Assembly: GCF_007997225.1 (NCBI RefSeq)
Contig: NZ_VORM01000026.1
Span: 1 to 64,000, forward strand
Reading direction: 5' to 3'
Source: Subsaximicrobium wynnwilliamsii
GTDB lineage: Bacteria; Bacteroidota; Bacteroidia; Flavobacteriales; Flavobacteriaceae
Length of the DNA stretch: 64,000 nucleotides
The notes below the pieces were generated by a model that saw nothing but the letters and a program-made list of their open reading frames with translations, was not told where the DNA came from and did not search any database. The stretch's first letter is position 1; every line of letters starts with the position of its first letter. This document shows positions 17,809 to 27,418 of the stretch, in pieces. The translations under genes were made by a program, and so were the position numbers.

Positions 17809-18875
17809 TGAAGCTTTGATAATAAACTAGAAATCTTACGCTTATAAGGTTTTATGTATTTTTCGATAGTAATAAATATTCCAAATACTGCCGGCCTAAT
17901 GACACTGTAAAAATGAGGATTCTCATAGGTGATGGCTTCTGTACCAAAGCGCGCTTTAAAATCTTTTACCCCCTGTGAGCCACCCATGGAAATATTATAG
18001 CCAATGAAACCCAGCTCGAAGCTCCTCTTGACAGCCTCCCATTGTAACATATATCCCAATTTTATGTCAGGCTTTTCCTTAGTAACGCCTCCCATGATAT
18101 TGGTAAGATGTCCTGCTGCAATAATAAAAAAAGCCGATGCCTTTATTACACCATCAACATATATATTAATAAAAAAAGCCTGATGACCCTTGATCAAATT
18201 TAAAATAACGTCCTTTAAATCATCAAATGACCGAATGTCATAGCCTGCTTCTTTAGCATTGTCTTCAATTAGAGCATAGCCATTCTTTATTTCTGCTATA
18301 TGATTGGCATAAGTAACTTGTGTATTTTTTCTATAAGGTAGCCTGATGTTCCGTCGCACTTTTGGAGATAAAGACTCTAAATAGTCATCGGGTTTAAGAT
18401 AATTAGAAAAATCGACCCAATTGAGACCGTAAGAACAATATACATAGTCAAATAGTTTACCTCTTTTAAATTTATGGTAAGTATTCTGAACTTCAGCACT
18501 GGAATAAACATGATTCTTTATTTTAAAATTATTGGAAATTGGTAGACTTACTTGCACATAACAGCAATTAAGCCATTTAGCTCTAGCGCGTATTTGCCCT
18601 AAAATAGTTTCTAAATTGGCCTCATAACCTCTCGTTACGATAGGGCCATGCGGAATAATATAAAATTTAAAGAATAACACTTTTGGGATAACGACTCCGA
18701 AGCCGCCAATAATAATATCATCTTCAAGCGCAATGCCCACTTCATAATCGAAACCATACGAAAGGTACGATTTCAACCAATCTGATAAAATCAAATGACT
18801 CGCTCGCGGATTAACCGCAACATAGGCATCCCATTTGTCTAACCACTCTTTATCTTTAGTAAAAAAAAAATCCAT
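17805..18875 (-). CDS. FemAB-like / GNAT-fold acyltransferase (Acetyltransf_6 type)
   Basis: The 356-residue protein resembles the FemAB/BioF2-like group. It has an N-terminal half that includes PHGPIVTRGYEANLETIL, a central segment with LSPKVRRNIRLPYRKN and a C-terminal half with GYMLQWEAVKRSFELGF and GGSQGVKDFKARFGTE, the latter being the most typical part. Related proteins transfer aminoacyl or acyl groups to peptidoglycan or to exported polysaccharide. It sits in a three-gene overlapping set (deacetylase-like, FemAB-like, GNAT), suggesting joint modification of an amino sugar. The acyl donor is unknown. Confidence 0.8.
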   Translation of the reverse strand: MDFFFTKDKEWLDKWDAYVAVNPRASHLILSDWLKSYLSYGFDYEVGIALEDDIIIGGFGVVIPKVLFFKFYIIPHGPIVTRGYEANLETILGQIRARAKWLNCCYVQVSLPISNNFKIKNHVYSSAEVQNTYHKFKRGKLFDYVYCSYGLNWVDFSNYLKPDDYLESLSPKVRRNIRLPYRKNTQVTYANHIAEIKNGYALIEDNAKEAGYDIRSFDDLKDVILNLIKGHQAFFINIYVDGVIKASAFFIIAAGHLTNIMGGVTKEKPDIKLGYMLQWEAVKRSFELGFIGYNISMGGSQGVKDFKARFGTEAITYENPHFYSVIRPAVFGIFITIEKYIKPYKRKISSLLSKLQ

Positions 18876-20488
18876 TACACGCTCACTTTTCTGGCGCCAA
18901 TTGCTGGGTCACCATTCACAAATATCAACCCTTTCTCGTCACAGTCAAAGCTAACTTTTTTATACATATCAATGTAGTTTTGAAATTCTGATAATGTAGG
19001 ATTCCAAATACTTCGCTCCGCAATTTTTTTAGATAGATACACGAAATTAGCGTTCACATATTTATCTATTGTATTTTGATCCTTTAATAACCTACCATGA
19101 TGGTACGATAAAGGCACAGAAAAATAGGTATGGGCTATAAATACGCCCTTTTCTTCACATAATAAGTCAATATTGGCTTTACATAAAGACGCTTTAAAAT
19201 CAACCATTTCCAAAGTTTGAAACACCTTAAACGTATGGCCAGATATATCATGATTAAAGAGTAACGGCGTATAAATTGCCAATGGATAGGTATTGGTCTT
19301 TTTTGAATTCCAAAAAAGTAGTACACTAGTAAAGGCAGGTAAAATATTAAAAGCATGCTTCATTAAACTTCCTAGGGCACTTAATTTCTTATTTATAAAG
19401 AAAGCCTTCACATCAACCGCCAGTAATTTATAGGATTGTATTTTCTTGTCATCATTAAAATAATGAAAGAACATGTTCTTGACCATCAAACTTATTGATT
19501 TTTTTAAGCCAAGACCTTCTACGCCATCCCAAAAGCTTTTTAAAGTAAAATGATTCGGGTTTAATTGATTGATAACGCCTTTGGCAGATGTGCCAGTGTC
19601 AATATAATTCCAAAGCGTTTTAATATGTTGAGACGAAAGTTGGTTTGAGAAATCATATTCCTCTAAACCCATTTTTTTATAAAGCGAAAAGTTGTAAGGT
19701 TGATACCCGTGGTCAATCCAAACTTTAATTGCGTTTAGCGGCGCTTTGAATTTAAAAAAATCGCTTAAGCTTTCTAAATCCGTTTTAATAGATTGGGATA
19801 AGGAGTGGTAAGCTAATTCATGTCCATCCAAAACCCATTTCTCCAACTCTTCTTTATGCAACTCCCATGAAGCATTGTCGGCTCTTGTGGAAAACTGATT
19901 TAAGAAAAAGCCTTTGGTAATTTTTATTTGATGGGTTTTAAAGAACTGGCGTTGTATTTTCAAGTTTTCTAAGGTGTCAAAATCACAGTGATCGGTAAAA
20001 CAGGCAATGGCGGTAAAAGGAAATTTAGATCGACTCAATTCAATGCCCGCATCTGGCGAAAGCAATAAAGCCAACGGTACATCCAAATGCAAATCACTTG
20101 CTGCAGATGTTACGAGTTTTGAGTTTTCGGGACCGGTATAATTGACAATAGGTTGTGCTAATTTTGCATTGAAATGCCAGAACAAGCTATTTGGAAATTT
20201 TGGAGACACTTCCCATATCCCACACTTATGATTGGCCTGTATGATTTGACCATTAGCCATTTGGAGGATCTTAGGAGAAAGCTCAGTAGCAATACCTCTC
20301 GACTCTACTGTTTTCCATTTGCAATCATGATCTCTAAAACGCTTAATTTTTTGGCTAAAAGTAATTTCTAGACTAAAACTTTGTTGCTCAAAGTCACCAC
20401 TGTAAATCTCATATTTGAAGTCGTGTATTTTATTAAAAGGAATGTCCTTTTGTAACTTTGACGAATGTGTGCTTACTGATGTAATCAT
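18875..20488 (-). CDS. Divergent polysaccharide-deacetylase-like protein
   Basis: The 537-residue protein has an N-terminal beta-rich domain (about residues 1-150) and a middle domain that recalls NodB-type deacetylases: FTDHCDFDT at about 164-172 in the place of the metal-binding T-x-D-D motif, and GHELAYHSLSQS at 222-233 in the place of H-S-x2-H. The second histidine of that motif is replaced by Gln, so catalysis is uncertain. The C-terminal half (about 330-537) is not recognised. It overlaps the FemAB-like gene by one base. It might remove an N-acetyl group that the neighbours then replace, but this is inference. Confidence 0.6.
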   Translation of the reverse strand: MITSVSTHSSKLQKDIPFNKIHDFKYEIYSGDFEQQSFSLEITFSQKIKRFRDHDCKWKTVESRGIATELSPKILQMANGQIIQANHKCGIWEVSPKFPNSLFWHFNAKLAQPIVNYTGPENSKLVTSAASDLHLDVPLALLLSPDAGIELSRSKFPFTAIACFTDHCDFDTLENLKIQRQFFKTHQIKITKGFFLNQFSTRADNASWELHKEELEKWVLDGHELAYHSLSQSIKTDLESLSDFFKFKAPLNAIKVWIDHGYQPYNFSLYKKMGLEEYDFSNQLSSQHIKTLWNYIDTGTSAKGVINQLNPNHFTLKSFWDGVEGLGLKKSISLMVKNMFFHYFNDDKKIQSYKLLAVDVKAFFINKKLSALGSLMKHAFNILPAFTSVLLFWNSKKTNTYPLAIYTPLLFNHDISGHTFKVFQTLEMVDFKASLCKANIDLLCEEKGVFIAHTYFSVPLSYHHGRLLKDQNTIDKYVNANFVYLSKKIAERSIWNPTLSEFQNYIDMYKKVSFDCDEKGLIFVNGDPAIGARKVSV

Positions 20489-20500
20489 ATATAGTTCAAA

Positions 20501-21496
20501 TTAAGCTTCAATTTCAGGTTTATCAATCCATAAACTCAACCATCCATCAAAGCGCCCAAAACTTTCTACAATTGCAGCCCTTTTATCTCGGGCAGTAAAA
20601 CAACCAAACAAAGTCAGACTCATTAGTAGTCCAGCTGTTAAGTGCCATTTTAAGCGTGCTGCAAGATTGGGCTTTGCGTATTTCACTCTCCAAATATACC
20701 AACCGTTTCTAACAACCATCTTTCCGTATTTATATTTATTTGGCCGCCCTTCTGCGTCGTGGTAATGTGCCAATTGTGCTGATGTATTGACGTACAATTC
20801 ACCTTTTTTTGATAATCTCAAACAGAAATCAGTGTCCTCATAAAGGCCATAACCTTCAAAATAGGTCGAAAACTGCATCGTTTTAAAAACAGATGAACGA
20901 TAGGAGGCAACCCCTCCCATAAATTGCTCTACGGGATAAACCTTCCCGGAAGGTGGTAAAAAACTCACGGAGCGCCCATGGGAAAAGGTCGGCAAGTAAC
21001 ATGGTGGCGTGTCTGGCGCTAAACCAAACCATTTTCTTATTCTAAATCTAAGTGGTTCGCTCCGCATCCAATTATCATAATAAAATCGCTTGAAATCCTT
21101 TGAACCGTCAGTTTTATGCCATTGTACTTCATTGGTAATATAACCACCGACACCCAATGCCTTTGGGTATTGGGTGTAAGTCTCTAATAAATGTTTGAAG
21201 TAATCTACAGCCAAAATCGTATCATCATCCAAAAAACAAACGACTTCTGAGTGCTGGTCAACTTTTGAAATACCAAAGTTGCGTTGTTTAGTCAAGCCTC
21301 TGTGTTGTGCATCCACTTTATTATAGCTTAAGTTTTGGACCCTATGTTTTTCTAAAACTTGTTGCGTTTCACTATCAGTTGACCCATCGATTACTAAAAT
21401 CTGATTTGGATAAAGCGTTTGGTTTATTACTGAGTTCAATAAGTTTAGTAAGGCTTTTGGGCGCATATAAGTACAGATAATTAGAGTAAACTTCAT
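20501..21496 (-). CDS. Glycosyltransferase family 2
   Basis: The 331-residue protein has a GT-A fold with the N-terminal nucleotide-binding start FTLIICTYMRPKALLNLLNS, the metal-binding acidic cluster VCFLDDDTIL at about residues 88-97, and an ED pair in YGLYEDTDFCLRLSKKG typical of the GT2 catalytic base region. A hydrophobic stretch near residue 290 (LTAGLLMSLTLFGCF) may anchor it to the membrane. It overlaps the next gene upstream by four bases. Sugar donor is unknown. Confidence 0.88.
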   Translation of the reverse strand: MKFTLIICTYMRPKALLNLLNSVINQTLYPNQILVIDGSTDSETQQVLEKHRVQNLSYNKVDAQHRGLTKQRNFGISKVDQHSEVVCFLDDDTILAVDYFKHLLETYTQYPKALGVGGYITNEVQWHKTDGSKDFKRFYYDNWMRSEPLRFRIRKWFGLAPDTPPCYLPTFSHGRSVSFLPPSGKVYPVEQFMGGVASYRSSVFKTMQFSTYFEGYGLYEDTDFCLRLSKKGELYVNTSAQLAHYHDAEGRPNKYKYGKMVVRNGWYIWRVKYAKPNLAARLKWHLTAGLLMSLTLFGCFTARDKRAAIVESFGRFDGWLSLWIDKPEIEA

Positions 21497-23025
21497 GTTC
21501 TGTTATCTCTTTTCAATTGATTAGCCCAATAGATACTTCGTTCCCATTGCTTATTGAACATTTTAAAATAACGTAGGGGGTTTTTAACTTTTTGAACAAA
21601 ATAATAGTTGATGCACAGTTGTGTTTTATACCCTAATACTTCCCATTTAGTTTTATTTTTAATAGTATTGAGCATCACTGTAGGCGCCGGTTTAGGTTGA
21701 ATTGGGTCATCCATCCATAATTGTTTGAATGTACTTCTAAAGCCACCAATTGGTGCTTTTAAATGTAAGATGCTTATATCTGGTAGATAAATAACATCTG
21801 CACCCAGATTACGTAATTGCATCCCAAAATCAACATCTTCACCATAACCGAATTCAAGCGACATATTAAATGAAACCTCCTTCAAATATTGGGCTTTCAT
21901 AATGCTGCAGCCCGCGCCAAAAGTTGCCCATTGTATGGGTTGCTTTCTTGTCTCTACCTCGTTTTTTTGTAAATAAGACATGGAAACCACATCCAAATTG
22001 AAAGTAAGCATTTGATGAAGTACCCTTTCAATTAAATTTCCATCAAATTTGTTGTCATCATCGGCTAAATAAACATATTCAGAAACTACCTGTTTTAGAG
22101 CCAGGTTTCTCGCATTGCAAGCTCCTGTCTGGTGTATAAAATGATGGTCAATCTTAAAAGGCCAAACTTCTGAATAAATAAAATCCAATGCGCTTAAACT
22201 TTCTGGATCTGGATTTTGTTCAACAATGATGACTTGGTGTGGCAGATGCGTTTGTTTTGCCAAATCCATTAAAACATCATGCAAATAGCTGGATCGGCCT
22301 ATTGTTGGAATAATGACATCAATGGACGGCAATGTTGAAACTGGGTCATCATGGATGCTTTCTAAAGGAATAGAGTCTTTGAAATGACGTCTTTTGTAAA
22401 AAAGACTTAGTAAAAGTGGTAAAAACGGCCATTTGCGTTCATGCCACGAAAAATTCAAGGCTAACAAAAACACCCATGGTGTGCGGTAATGTTGTTTTAC
22501 AAAGCGAAACAAGGTAAAAATACCTACACGTTTTGCTGAAGGTGCTAGGGGCTTTATTAATAATTTTGGTTCTGAATAACAAAACACCCCTTTAGGCATC
22601 CCCAACTTTGCAATCGAGTTCAAATCATACTCAAAATCTTCGCTAAAAATACAATTCTTAAATTTTATTAAGGTAGAGCTATAAATAGCACCAACAGCAG
22701 AATGCATTTTCCACGTCGGATATTTAACTGAAGTATTAACGTTTATAAAAGGCGAATTTTCAACATAACCAATGGCGTCGGGTAAATAAAACCCATCGCC
22801 ATAAGAGACCATGATATTCTTTGTTCTAAAAGCATTGGTAATGCCCTCAAGATTCAACAGTGCTTTACAATCTAACCGACACCATACCAAAATTTTATTA
22901 TCATTTTTAGAAGCAAGATGCATCAACGCTTTTAGAATAGGTTTTTCAATGATTGGTAGTACTGCATTCAGTTTATGATCCACGATAGAATGCACCTGAT
23001 TATTATGATGATAAATGACAATCAT
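21493..23025 (-). CDS. Two-domain glycosyltransferase, C-terminal family 2
   Basis: A long, 510-residue protein. The C-terminal part (from about residue 230) is a GT2 domain with DVIIPTIGRSSYLHDVL, an acidic cluster in YVYLADDDNKFD and the ED motif in FGYGEDVDFGMQLRN. The first 200 residues (MIVIYHHNNQVHSIVDH...) look like a second globular domain with partial likeness to nucleotide-sugar-binding folds but no clear DxD; I do not recognise it. A short hydrophobic part near 188-210 links them. It lies in a run of four-base overlaps with its neighbours. Confidence 0.8.
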   Translation of the reverse strand: MIVIYHHNNQVHSIVDHKLNAVLPIIEKPILKALMHLASKNDNKILVWCRLDCKALLNLEGITNAFRTKNIMVSYGDGFYLPDAIGYVENSPFINVNTSVKYPTWKMHSAVGAIYSSTLIKFKNCIFSEDFEYDLNSIAKLGMPKGVFCYSEPKLLIKPLAPSAKRVGIFTLFRFVKQHYRTPWVFLLALNFSWHERKWPFLPLLLSLFYKRRHFKDSIPLESIHDDPVSTLPSIDVIIPTIGRSSYLHDVLMDLAKQTHLPHQVIIVEQNPDPESLSALDFIYSEVWPFKIDHHFIHQTGACNARNLALKQVVSEYVYLADDDNKFDGNLIERVLHQMLTFNLDVVSMSYLQKNEVETRKQPIQWATFGAGCSIMKAQYLKEVSFNMSLEFGYGEDVDFGMQLRNLGADVIYLPDISILHLKAPIGGFRSTFKQLWMDDPIQPKPAPTVMLNTIKNKTKWEVLGYKTQLCINYYFVQKVKNPLRYFKMFNKQWERSIYWANQLKRDNRT

Positions 23026-24173
23026 GATCTAGAAATATCTTGGTAGAATTGAATATTCTTTACCGCTTGTTTCCTAATATCAAACCGGTCTTCAACCAAC
23101 GATCTCGCTGCTTTCCCAATAGTTAAACATTTATCTTTGTTTTGTAGTAAAGAAATAATTCGTTCGGCAAAAAGCACATGATCTTTTGGATGCACCAAAA
23201 AACCAGTTTCTCTATCTATAATAAGTTCTTGCGCCCATCCTATACTGCTATTGACAACTGGTTTTTGCAATGCCATAGATTCTATAGTTACCATACCCAA
23301 AGTTTCTGCAAAAGAAGGAAAAATACAAACATGCGAAGTTTTAATGGCTTCTTGTACTTCGTGATATGGCTTTTTTCCAAAATAATGAACATCCCGTAAA
23401 AGGCTTGTTTCAAAACTGTTTTTTAATAATTCCCATGTAGAAGTGTTACCTGAGACTATATCTGGTGCATCGCTGCCGATTATTAGTAATTTGGCATTAG
23501 GTACTTGTTTTTTTACGTGTTTTAAGATTTCAGGCAATTCAAACACCCCTTTTTTTCTAATAAGTGTACCGATATAAAGAACAGTATGTGCCTCGTAAGA
23601 AGATGGGTTGGTGTTTATGAAATTTTCAAGTTGTAACCCGTAATGTATAGTTGCAACTGGCTTATCATCTTGAATTTTAAAAAGACGTTTAGAAAGTTGT
23701 CCTGCAAAGGAAGTTGGGGCAATAAAAGCTTCTGCTTTATTTACCGCAAGTTGTTCAAACCATCTATTTTTCATTTTTTGTTGACGCTTTTCTAGATGAC
23801 AAAAATAAGTGTCACTTCCATGAAAACGCATCACGATCGGAACAGAGAATCTCATAAACGCCGAAATACCAGTCCAGTCTGGCACTTCTAAAATTGTTAT
23901 GTTATGAATATCAATTACAGTTTGCACATATTTTTGAATGTGTTTCCGATATCGAAACCATTTAGCAAAGTTGTAGTTTTTATCTCCAATCAGATATATA
24001 TTTACACTTTCGTCATTAAAATCAAGAGACTCTTTTTGACCATATACAAAAACATAGATGTTATGCCCTTGTCTAGCTAATTCTTTGGATAAGTTACCAA
24101 TACTCGTTCCGAGACCGGCCGAATGACCTACTTTAGGATGTGGATATTCTGGCGTAAGGAAAGCGATGTTCAT
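23022..24173 (-). CDS. Glycosyltransferase family 4
   Basis: The 383-residue GT-B protein has an N-terminus typical of GT4 (MNIAFLTPEYPHPKVGHSAG, with GLGTSIGNLSKELARQGH), a donor domain with VLYIGTLIRKKGVFELPEIL, and the E-x7-E motif in FAETLGMVTIESMALQKPVV. It overlaps both neighbours by four bases, so it is part of a tightly coupled group that runs from neuB onward. Donor is unknown. Confidence 0.9.
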   Translation of the reverse strand: MNIAFLTPEYPHPKVGHSAGLGTSIGNLSKELARQGHNIYVFVYGQKESLDFNDESVNIYLIGDKNYNFAKWFRYRKHIQKYVQTVIDIHNITILEVPDWTGISAFMRFSVPIVMRFHGSDTYFCHLEKRQQKMKNRWFEQLAVNKAEAFIAPTSFAGQLSKRLFKIQDDKPVATIHYGLQLENFINTNPSSYEAHTVLYIGTLIRKKGVFELPEILKHVKKQVPNAKLLIIGSDAPDIVSGNTSTWELLKNSFETSLLRDVHYFGKKPYHEVQEAIKTSHVCIFPSFAETLGMVTIESMALQKPVVNSSIGWAQELIIDRETGFLVHPKDHVLFAERIISLLQNKDKCLTIGKAARSLVEDRFDIRKQAVKNIQFYQDISRS

Positions 24174-25564
24174 GCTGTGGCGTTTTTAATAAAATCCCAA
24201 ATGCGTTCAGACGCTTTTTCAGGAGGGAATTGATTGATGGTTTTGAACCATGCATTAGCATTTACAGTGGTGGATAATTTGTTTTCTAAAATATTTCTGA
24301 TTTTTATTTCTATTTCCGTTACATCATTAAACCAAACCACCGCATCGCGAGAAGGCATAGATCGAAAATGAATGTATTTATAAATCTTTTGGACAGACCA
24401 GGTTGATGAAGGATTAGGAATATCATAATTTATATAAACACAAGGTTTTTGATAACAGGCATAATCAAAAACCATAGAAGACCCCAAATTAATCACAAAT
24501 TCGGTGTGTGCAATCGTATTGGTTTGCAAAGTCATGTCTTCCTGTGTCGGTAAAACAGTGTCCCAAATAGTTCCAAGTTTTTTCCAAAGCGGGGCAATGG
24601 GCATAATAACATCCTGATATTCTTTTAAAACAGTATCAAATCGGGTAGAAAAATCTACTGGGCAACGCCTAAAAACAATCCCTAAGTTGAATCCTTTTTG
24701 ATTGAGGAGTCGAACAGCTTGAGCGGTGTCTTTTAAATAGTGTGGGTCATTGGGGGAGGTGGTAATGTCATCTCCTGAGTAGCAGATATATCGTTTGTTT
24801 AAATCGAGACGATGCTTGTTATAGAAGTCCTCTTTACTGTCTTTTAGTCTTGCATTGAAATGATTTTCGAATTGAGGCGTTCCGGTTATTACAATTTGAT
24901 CAGAAGTGATGTCGGGATAATATTTCAATAATTCCTCTTTCATAAGGGTGCTCCATACAACGTAATAATCGGTATCTACCACCATAGTTGCTTTTGGCAA
25001 ATTATCCCACGAAAAAATAAATGTAGCAGTAGGAATACCTAGCTTTTTAGCTGCTTGTATTGGCGCTATTGCTAAAATTGATCTTTGGCTTGTACAAAAA
25101 ACAAAATCAGGCTGCTCTTTTTTTAATGTTTCTAGACATTGTCTGAAATAAAAGGTGCTAGATTCAAAATCAGTAATTTTTTTTACCAAGATTCTATGCC
25201 CGCTCTCAGTAGTGTGTTTTGAAATAAGCCTCTTGGTTAAAAATGTTTTTACTTTTTGTTTAAAAGTTTTATTAGAAAATGGAAATCGATAACTATCGTA
25301 AGTCCTGTCCTCAAACCGTTTGATAAATAGATTTAATTCAACGTGCTTTCTAGCATTTTTATAAGTTTCAGTTAAGGGATGCGTTTTAGGCTTGGTTATA
25401 TCAATCGCTTCGAAGCCTAAACTTGCCAAATCAAAAGGAGTATTATTCCAGTAGGTGATTTCAAAGCCCGCCGCTTTCCCTACTTTATTAAAATCGGTGT
25501 AAGCAAAGTTCCTTAGACCGACCCCATCTGGCAATAACAAAAATACTTTTTTAGATGTCACCAA
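24170..25564 (-). CDS. GT-B-like transferase next to neuA, candidate nonulosonic acid transferase
   Basis: The 464-residue protein is not a standard GT4. It begins with KVFLLLPDGVGLRNFAYTDF, has a middle section DFVFCTSQRSILAIAPIQAA then ATFIFSWDNLPKATMV, and a C-terminal section HTEFVINLGSSMVFDYACY followed by KPCVYINYDIPNP, which resembles the donor site of GT-B enzymes that act on polyanionic glycans. It overlaps the CMP-sugar synthetase gene by 14 bp. No other gene here looks like a known sialyltransferase, so by position it is the best candidate to use the CMP-activated sugar. That function is inference. Confidence 0.6.
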   Translation of the reverse strand: MVTSKKVFLLLPDGVGLRNFAYTDFNKVGKAAGFEITYWNNTPFDLASLGFEAIDITKPKTHPLTETYKNARKHVELNLFIKRFEDRTYDSYRFPFSNKTFKQKVKTFLTKRLISKHTTESGHRILVKKITDFESSTFYFRQCLETLKKEQPDFVFCTSQRSILAIAPIQAAKKLGIPTATFIFSWDNLPKATMVVDTDYYVVWSTLMKEELLKYYPDITSDQIVITGTPQFENHFNARLKDSKEDFYNKHRLDLNKRYICYSGDDITTSPNDPHYLKDTAQAVRLLNQKGFNLGIVFRRCPVDFSTRFDTVLKEYQDVIMPIAPLWKKLGTIWDTVLPTQEDMTLQTNTIAHTEFVINLGSSMVFDYACYQKPCVYINYDIPNPSSTWSVQKIYKYIHFRSMPSRDAVVWFNDVTEIEIKIRNILENKLSTTVNANAWFKTINQFPPEKASERIWDFIKNATA

Positions 25565-26264
25565 TATTATTCAGTTTATTTGCAAGTAATTTTTCTGCAT
25601 TTTCCCAATCTTGCATCATATCAATATTGACATAAGACTCCTCCGAAGATTGAATATGACCAATGGTAGCACCAAATAAAGAATTTTGATTCTTAATAAT
25701 CTCGGTTTTTATTAAATAAATAGATCCGTCTCTATAAAAACTTTGAGGAAGTTCTTGTCTTCGTGGTATAATTTTGTCATCACCCGTAGCAATTTTAAGG
25801 AAATTCTGACCATTTAACTCAAAAACCCAATGCGGATTAAAATGATGTGGAACAGGCAAGACACTAATAAGTGTATCAACTGCGGTTTCTATAAATTTTG
25901 CAATTGCTTTATCAATGAATCCACATTCTCTAAAAGGTGTTGTAGGTTGTAGAATGCAAATTGCATCAAAAAAAATAGTTTGACTTTCATAAAAATCAAT
26001 GGCGTGTTTTAATACATCGATAGTAGGCGTATCATCCTGAGCCAATTCTAATGGTCTCAAAAACGGAACATTAGCTCCGAATTTTTTTCCTATTGCTGCT
26101 ATTTTTTTTGTTTCAGTAGAAAGAATTACTAAGTCCAACAGCTTGCTTTGATTTGCTTTTTCAATACTATAGGCTACTAAAGGTTTTCCTCCCAGTAATT
26201 TAATATTTTTACCAGGTACGCCTTTACTTCCTCCGCGAGCAGGTATGACCGCTAAAATCCTCAT
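25551..26264 (-). CDS. neuA: Acylneuraminate cytidylyltransferase family protein
   Basis: It activates a nonulosonic acid (sialic, legionaminic or similar) with CTP to the CMP-sugar. The 237-residue protein has the cytidylyltransferase P-loop-like start IPARGGSKGVPGKNIKLLGG at residues 7-26, the central LQPTTPFRE and a late SYVNIDMMQDWENAE segment, all typical of the NeuA/PseF/LegF family. It overlaps neuC by one base and follows neuB and neuC in pathway order. Which nonulosonic acid it uses cannot be fixed from the sequence, so the symbol denotes the family. Confidence 0.88.
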   Translation of the reverse strand: MRILAVIPARGGSKGVPGKNIKLLGGKPLVAYSIEKANQSKLLDLVILSTETKKIAAIGKKFGANVPFLRPLELAQDDTPTIDVLKHAIDFYESQTIFFDAICILQPTTPFRECGFIDKAIAKFIETAVDTLISVLPVPHHFNPHWVFELNGQNFLKIATGDDKIIPRRQELPQSFYRDGSIYLIKTEIIKNQNSLFGATIGHIQSSEESYVNIDMMQDWENAEKLLANKLNNIGDI

Positions 26265-27418
26265 CAGTAAGAAATTGTTTTATGAAACTGCAATGTTAAT
26301 TTCTGGAGCAAATCCGCAATTTGCTCGCCTGCGTTTCCGCCTCCGTAAATACTGGAAGCTGCTGATTTTCCATTGGTTAAATGCGACTGGATCGCCTGTT
26401 TAATCTCATTTTGATGATAACCAACATCAATGCTATTATGTCCCCGGTCCCTTCTATGTTGCCGACTGCCAATATTTACCACTGGTACACCCAAATAAGC
26501 ACATTCTCTAATCCCTACGCTTGAATTGCCTATCAAAGCTTTCGCATTATTGAGAAGTTTAAGAAAGTCAGTTCCTTCCATGTTTTTAAAGAAATGAATG
26601 TGCTCTATTTTATGTTGTTCCCTATAGGCTCTGATGCCTGTTGAGGTACCATCAGCACCAGCATCTACATTAGGCCAAAACCAAAGAGTTGGTATCTCTA
26701 GTTCCGCAATAGCCTTAAGAGTTTGTTCTATATGTTTTCGGGAGTCACTGTACTCTGTGGTCACAGGATGCTGCATGACCACCAAATAGCCGTTTGACAA
26801 GTCTGGTTTGGCACCTACACCTCCATATTTTTGATACGGGTCAAAATCCATGGTGCAATCTTTTACCAAATAAGCCAAATCAATCGAAGGGCATCCTGTA
26901 TTGAAGACCATTTCTGGATTTTCACCCAATTTGATCACGCGTTCTTTCGCACCTTCTGAAGCTACAAAATGATAGTCTGCGAGTTTTGTAATTGCATGTC
27001 TTACTTTCTCATCTATATTTCCAGTCACTTCGCCGCCTTGTAGATGCGCCAATGGAATATTCATATAGGATGCCGATATTGCTGTTGCCATGGTTTCAAA
27101 TCGATCTGCCACAGTGATCACAATATCCGGTTTTAAATTATCGAACACTGTAGACAACTCTAAAATCCCTATTCCCGTTGTTTTAGCTGCGGCAGTCAGG
27201 TTTTCGCCTTCAAGCACATTAAACACTTTTGCTGCGATGTCAAACCCGTCATTTTTGATATAATTGACCGCAGAACCATAGCGATCCAGTAGTGCTGACG
27301 CGGCAACGATGAGTTGTAATTCTAAATCTGGATGTGTTTGAATGGCCTGCAAAAGCGTTTTCACACGACTGTATGAGGGGCGTGCCGTAATGACCACGCA
27401 TATTTTTCTTTTTATCAT
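26264..27418 (-). CDS. neuC: UDP-N-acetylglucosamine 2-epimerase (hydrolysing)
   Basis: It converts UDP-GlcNAc (or a 2,4-diacetamido form in the legionaminate route) to the free 2-epimer for NeuB. The protein (384 residues from the chosen start) shows GGEVTGNIDEKVRHAITKLA with the family's catalytic E and H, and NSSVGIRECAYLGVPVVNIG near the C-terminus. I chose ATG at 27418, giving MIKRKICVVITARPSY; it overlaps the neuB stop as ATGA. An upstream in-frame start at 27448 would add ten residues and lies inside neuB, so it is less likely. Confidence 0.87.
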   Translation of the reverse strand: MIKRKICVVITARPSYSRVKTLLQAIQTHPDLELQLIVAASALLDRYGSAVNYIKNDGFDIAAKVFNVLEGENLTAAAKTTGIGILELSTVFDNLKPDIVITVADRFETMATAISASYMNIPLAHLQGGEVTGNIDEKVRHAITKLADYHFVASEGAKERVIKLGENPEMVFNTGCPSIDLAYLVKDCTMDFDPYQKYGGVGAKPDLSNGYLVVMQHPVTTEYSDSRKHIEQTLKAIAELEIPTLWFWPNVDAGADGTSTGIRAYREQHKIEHIHFFKNMEGTDFLKLLNNAKALIGNSSVGIRECAYLGVPVVNIGSRQHRRDRGHNSIDVGYHQNEIKQAIQSHLTNGKSAASSIYGGGNAGEQIADLLQKLTLQFHKTISY

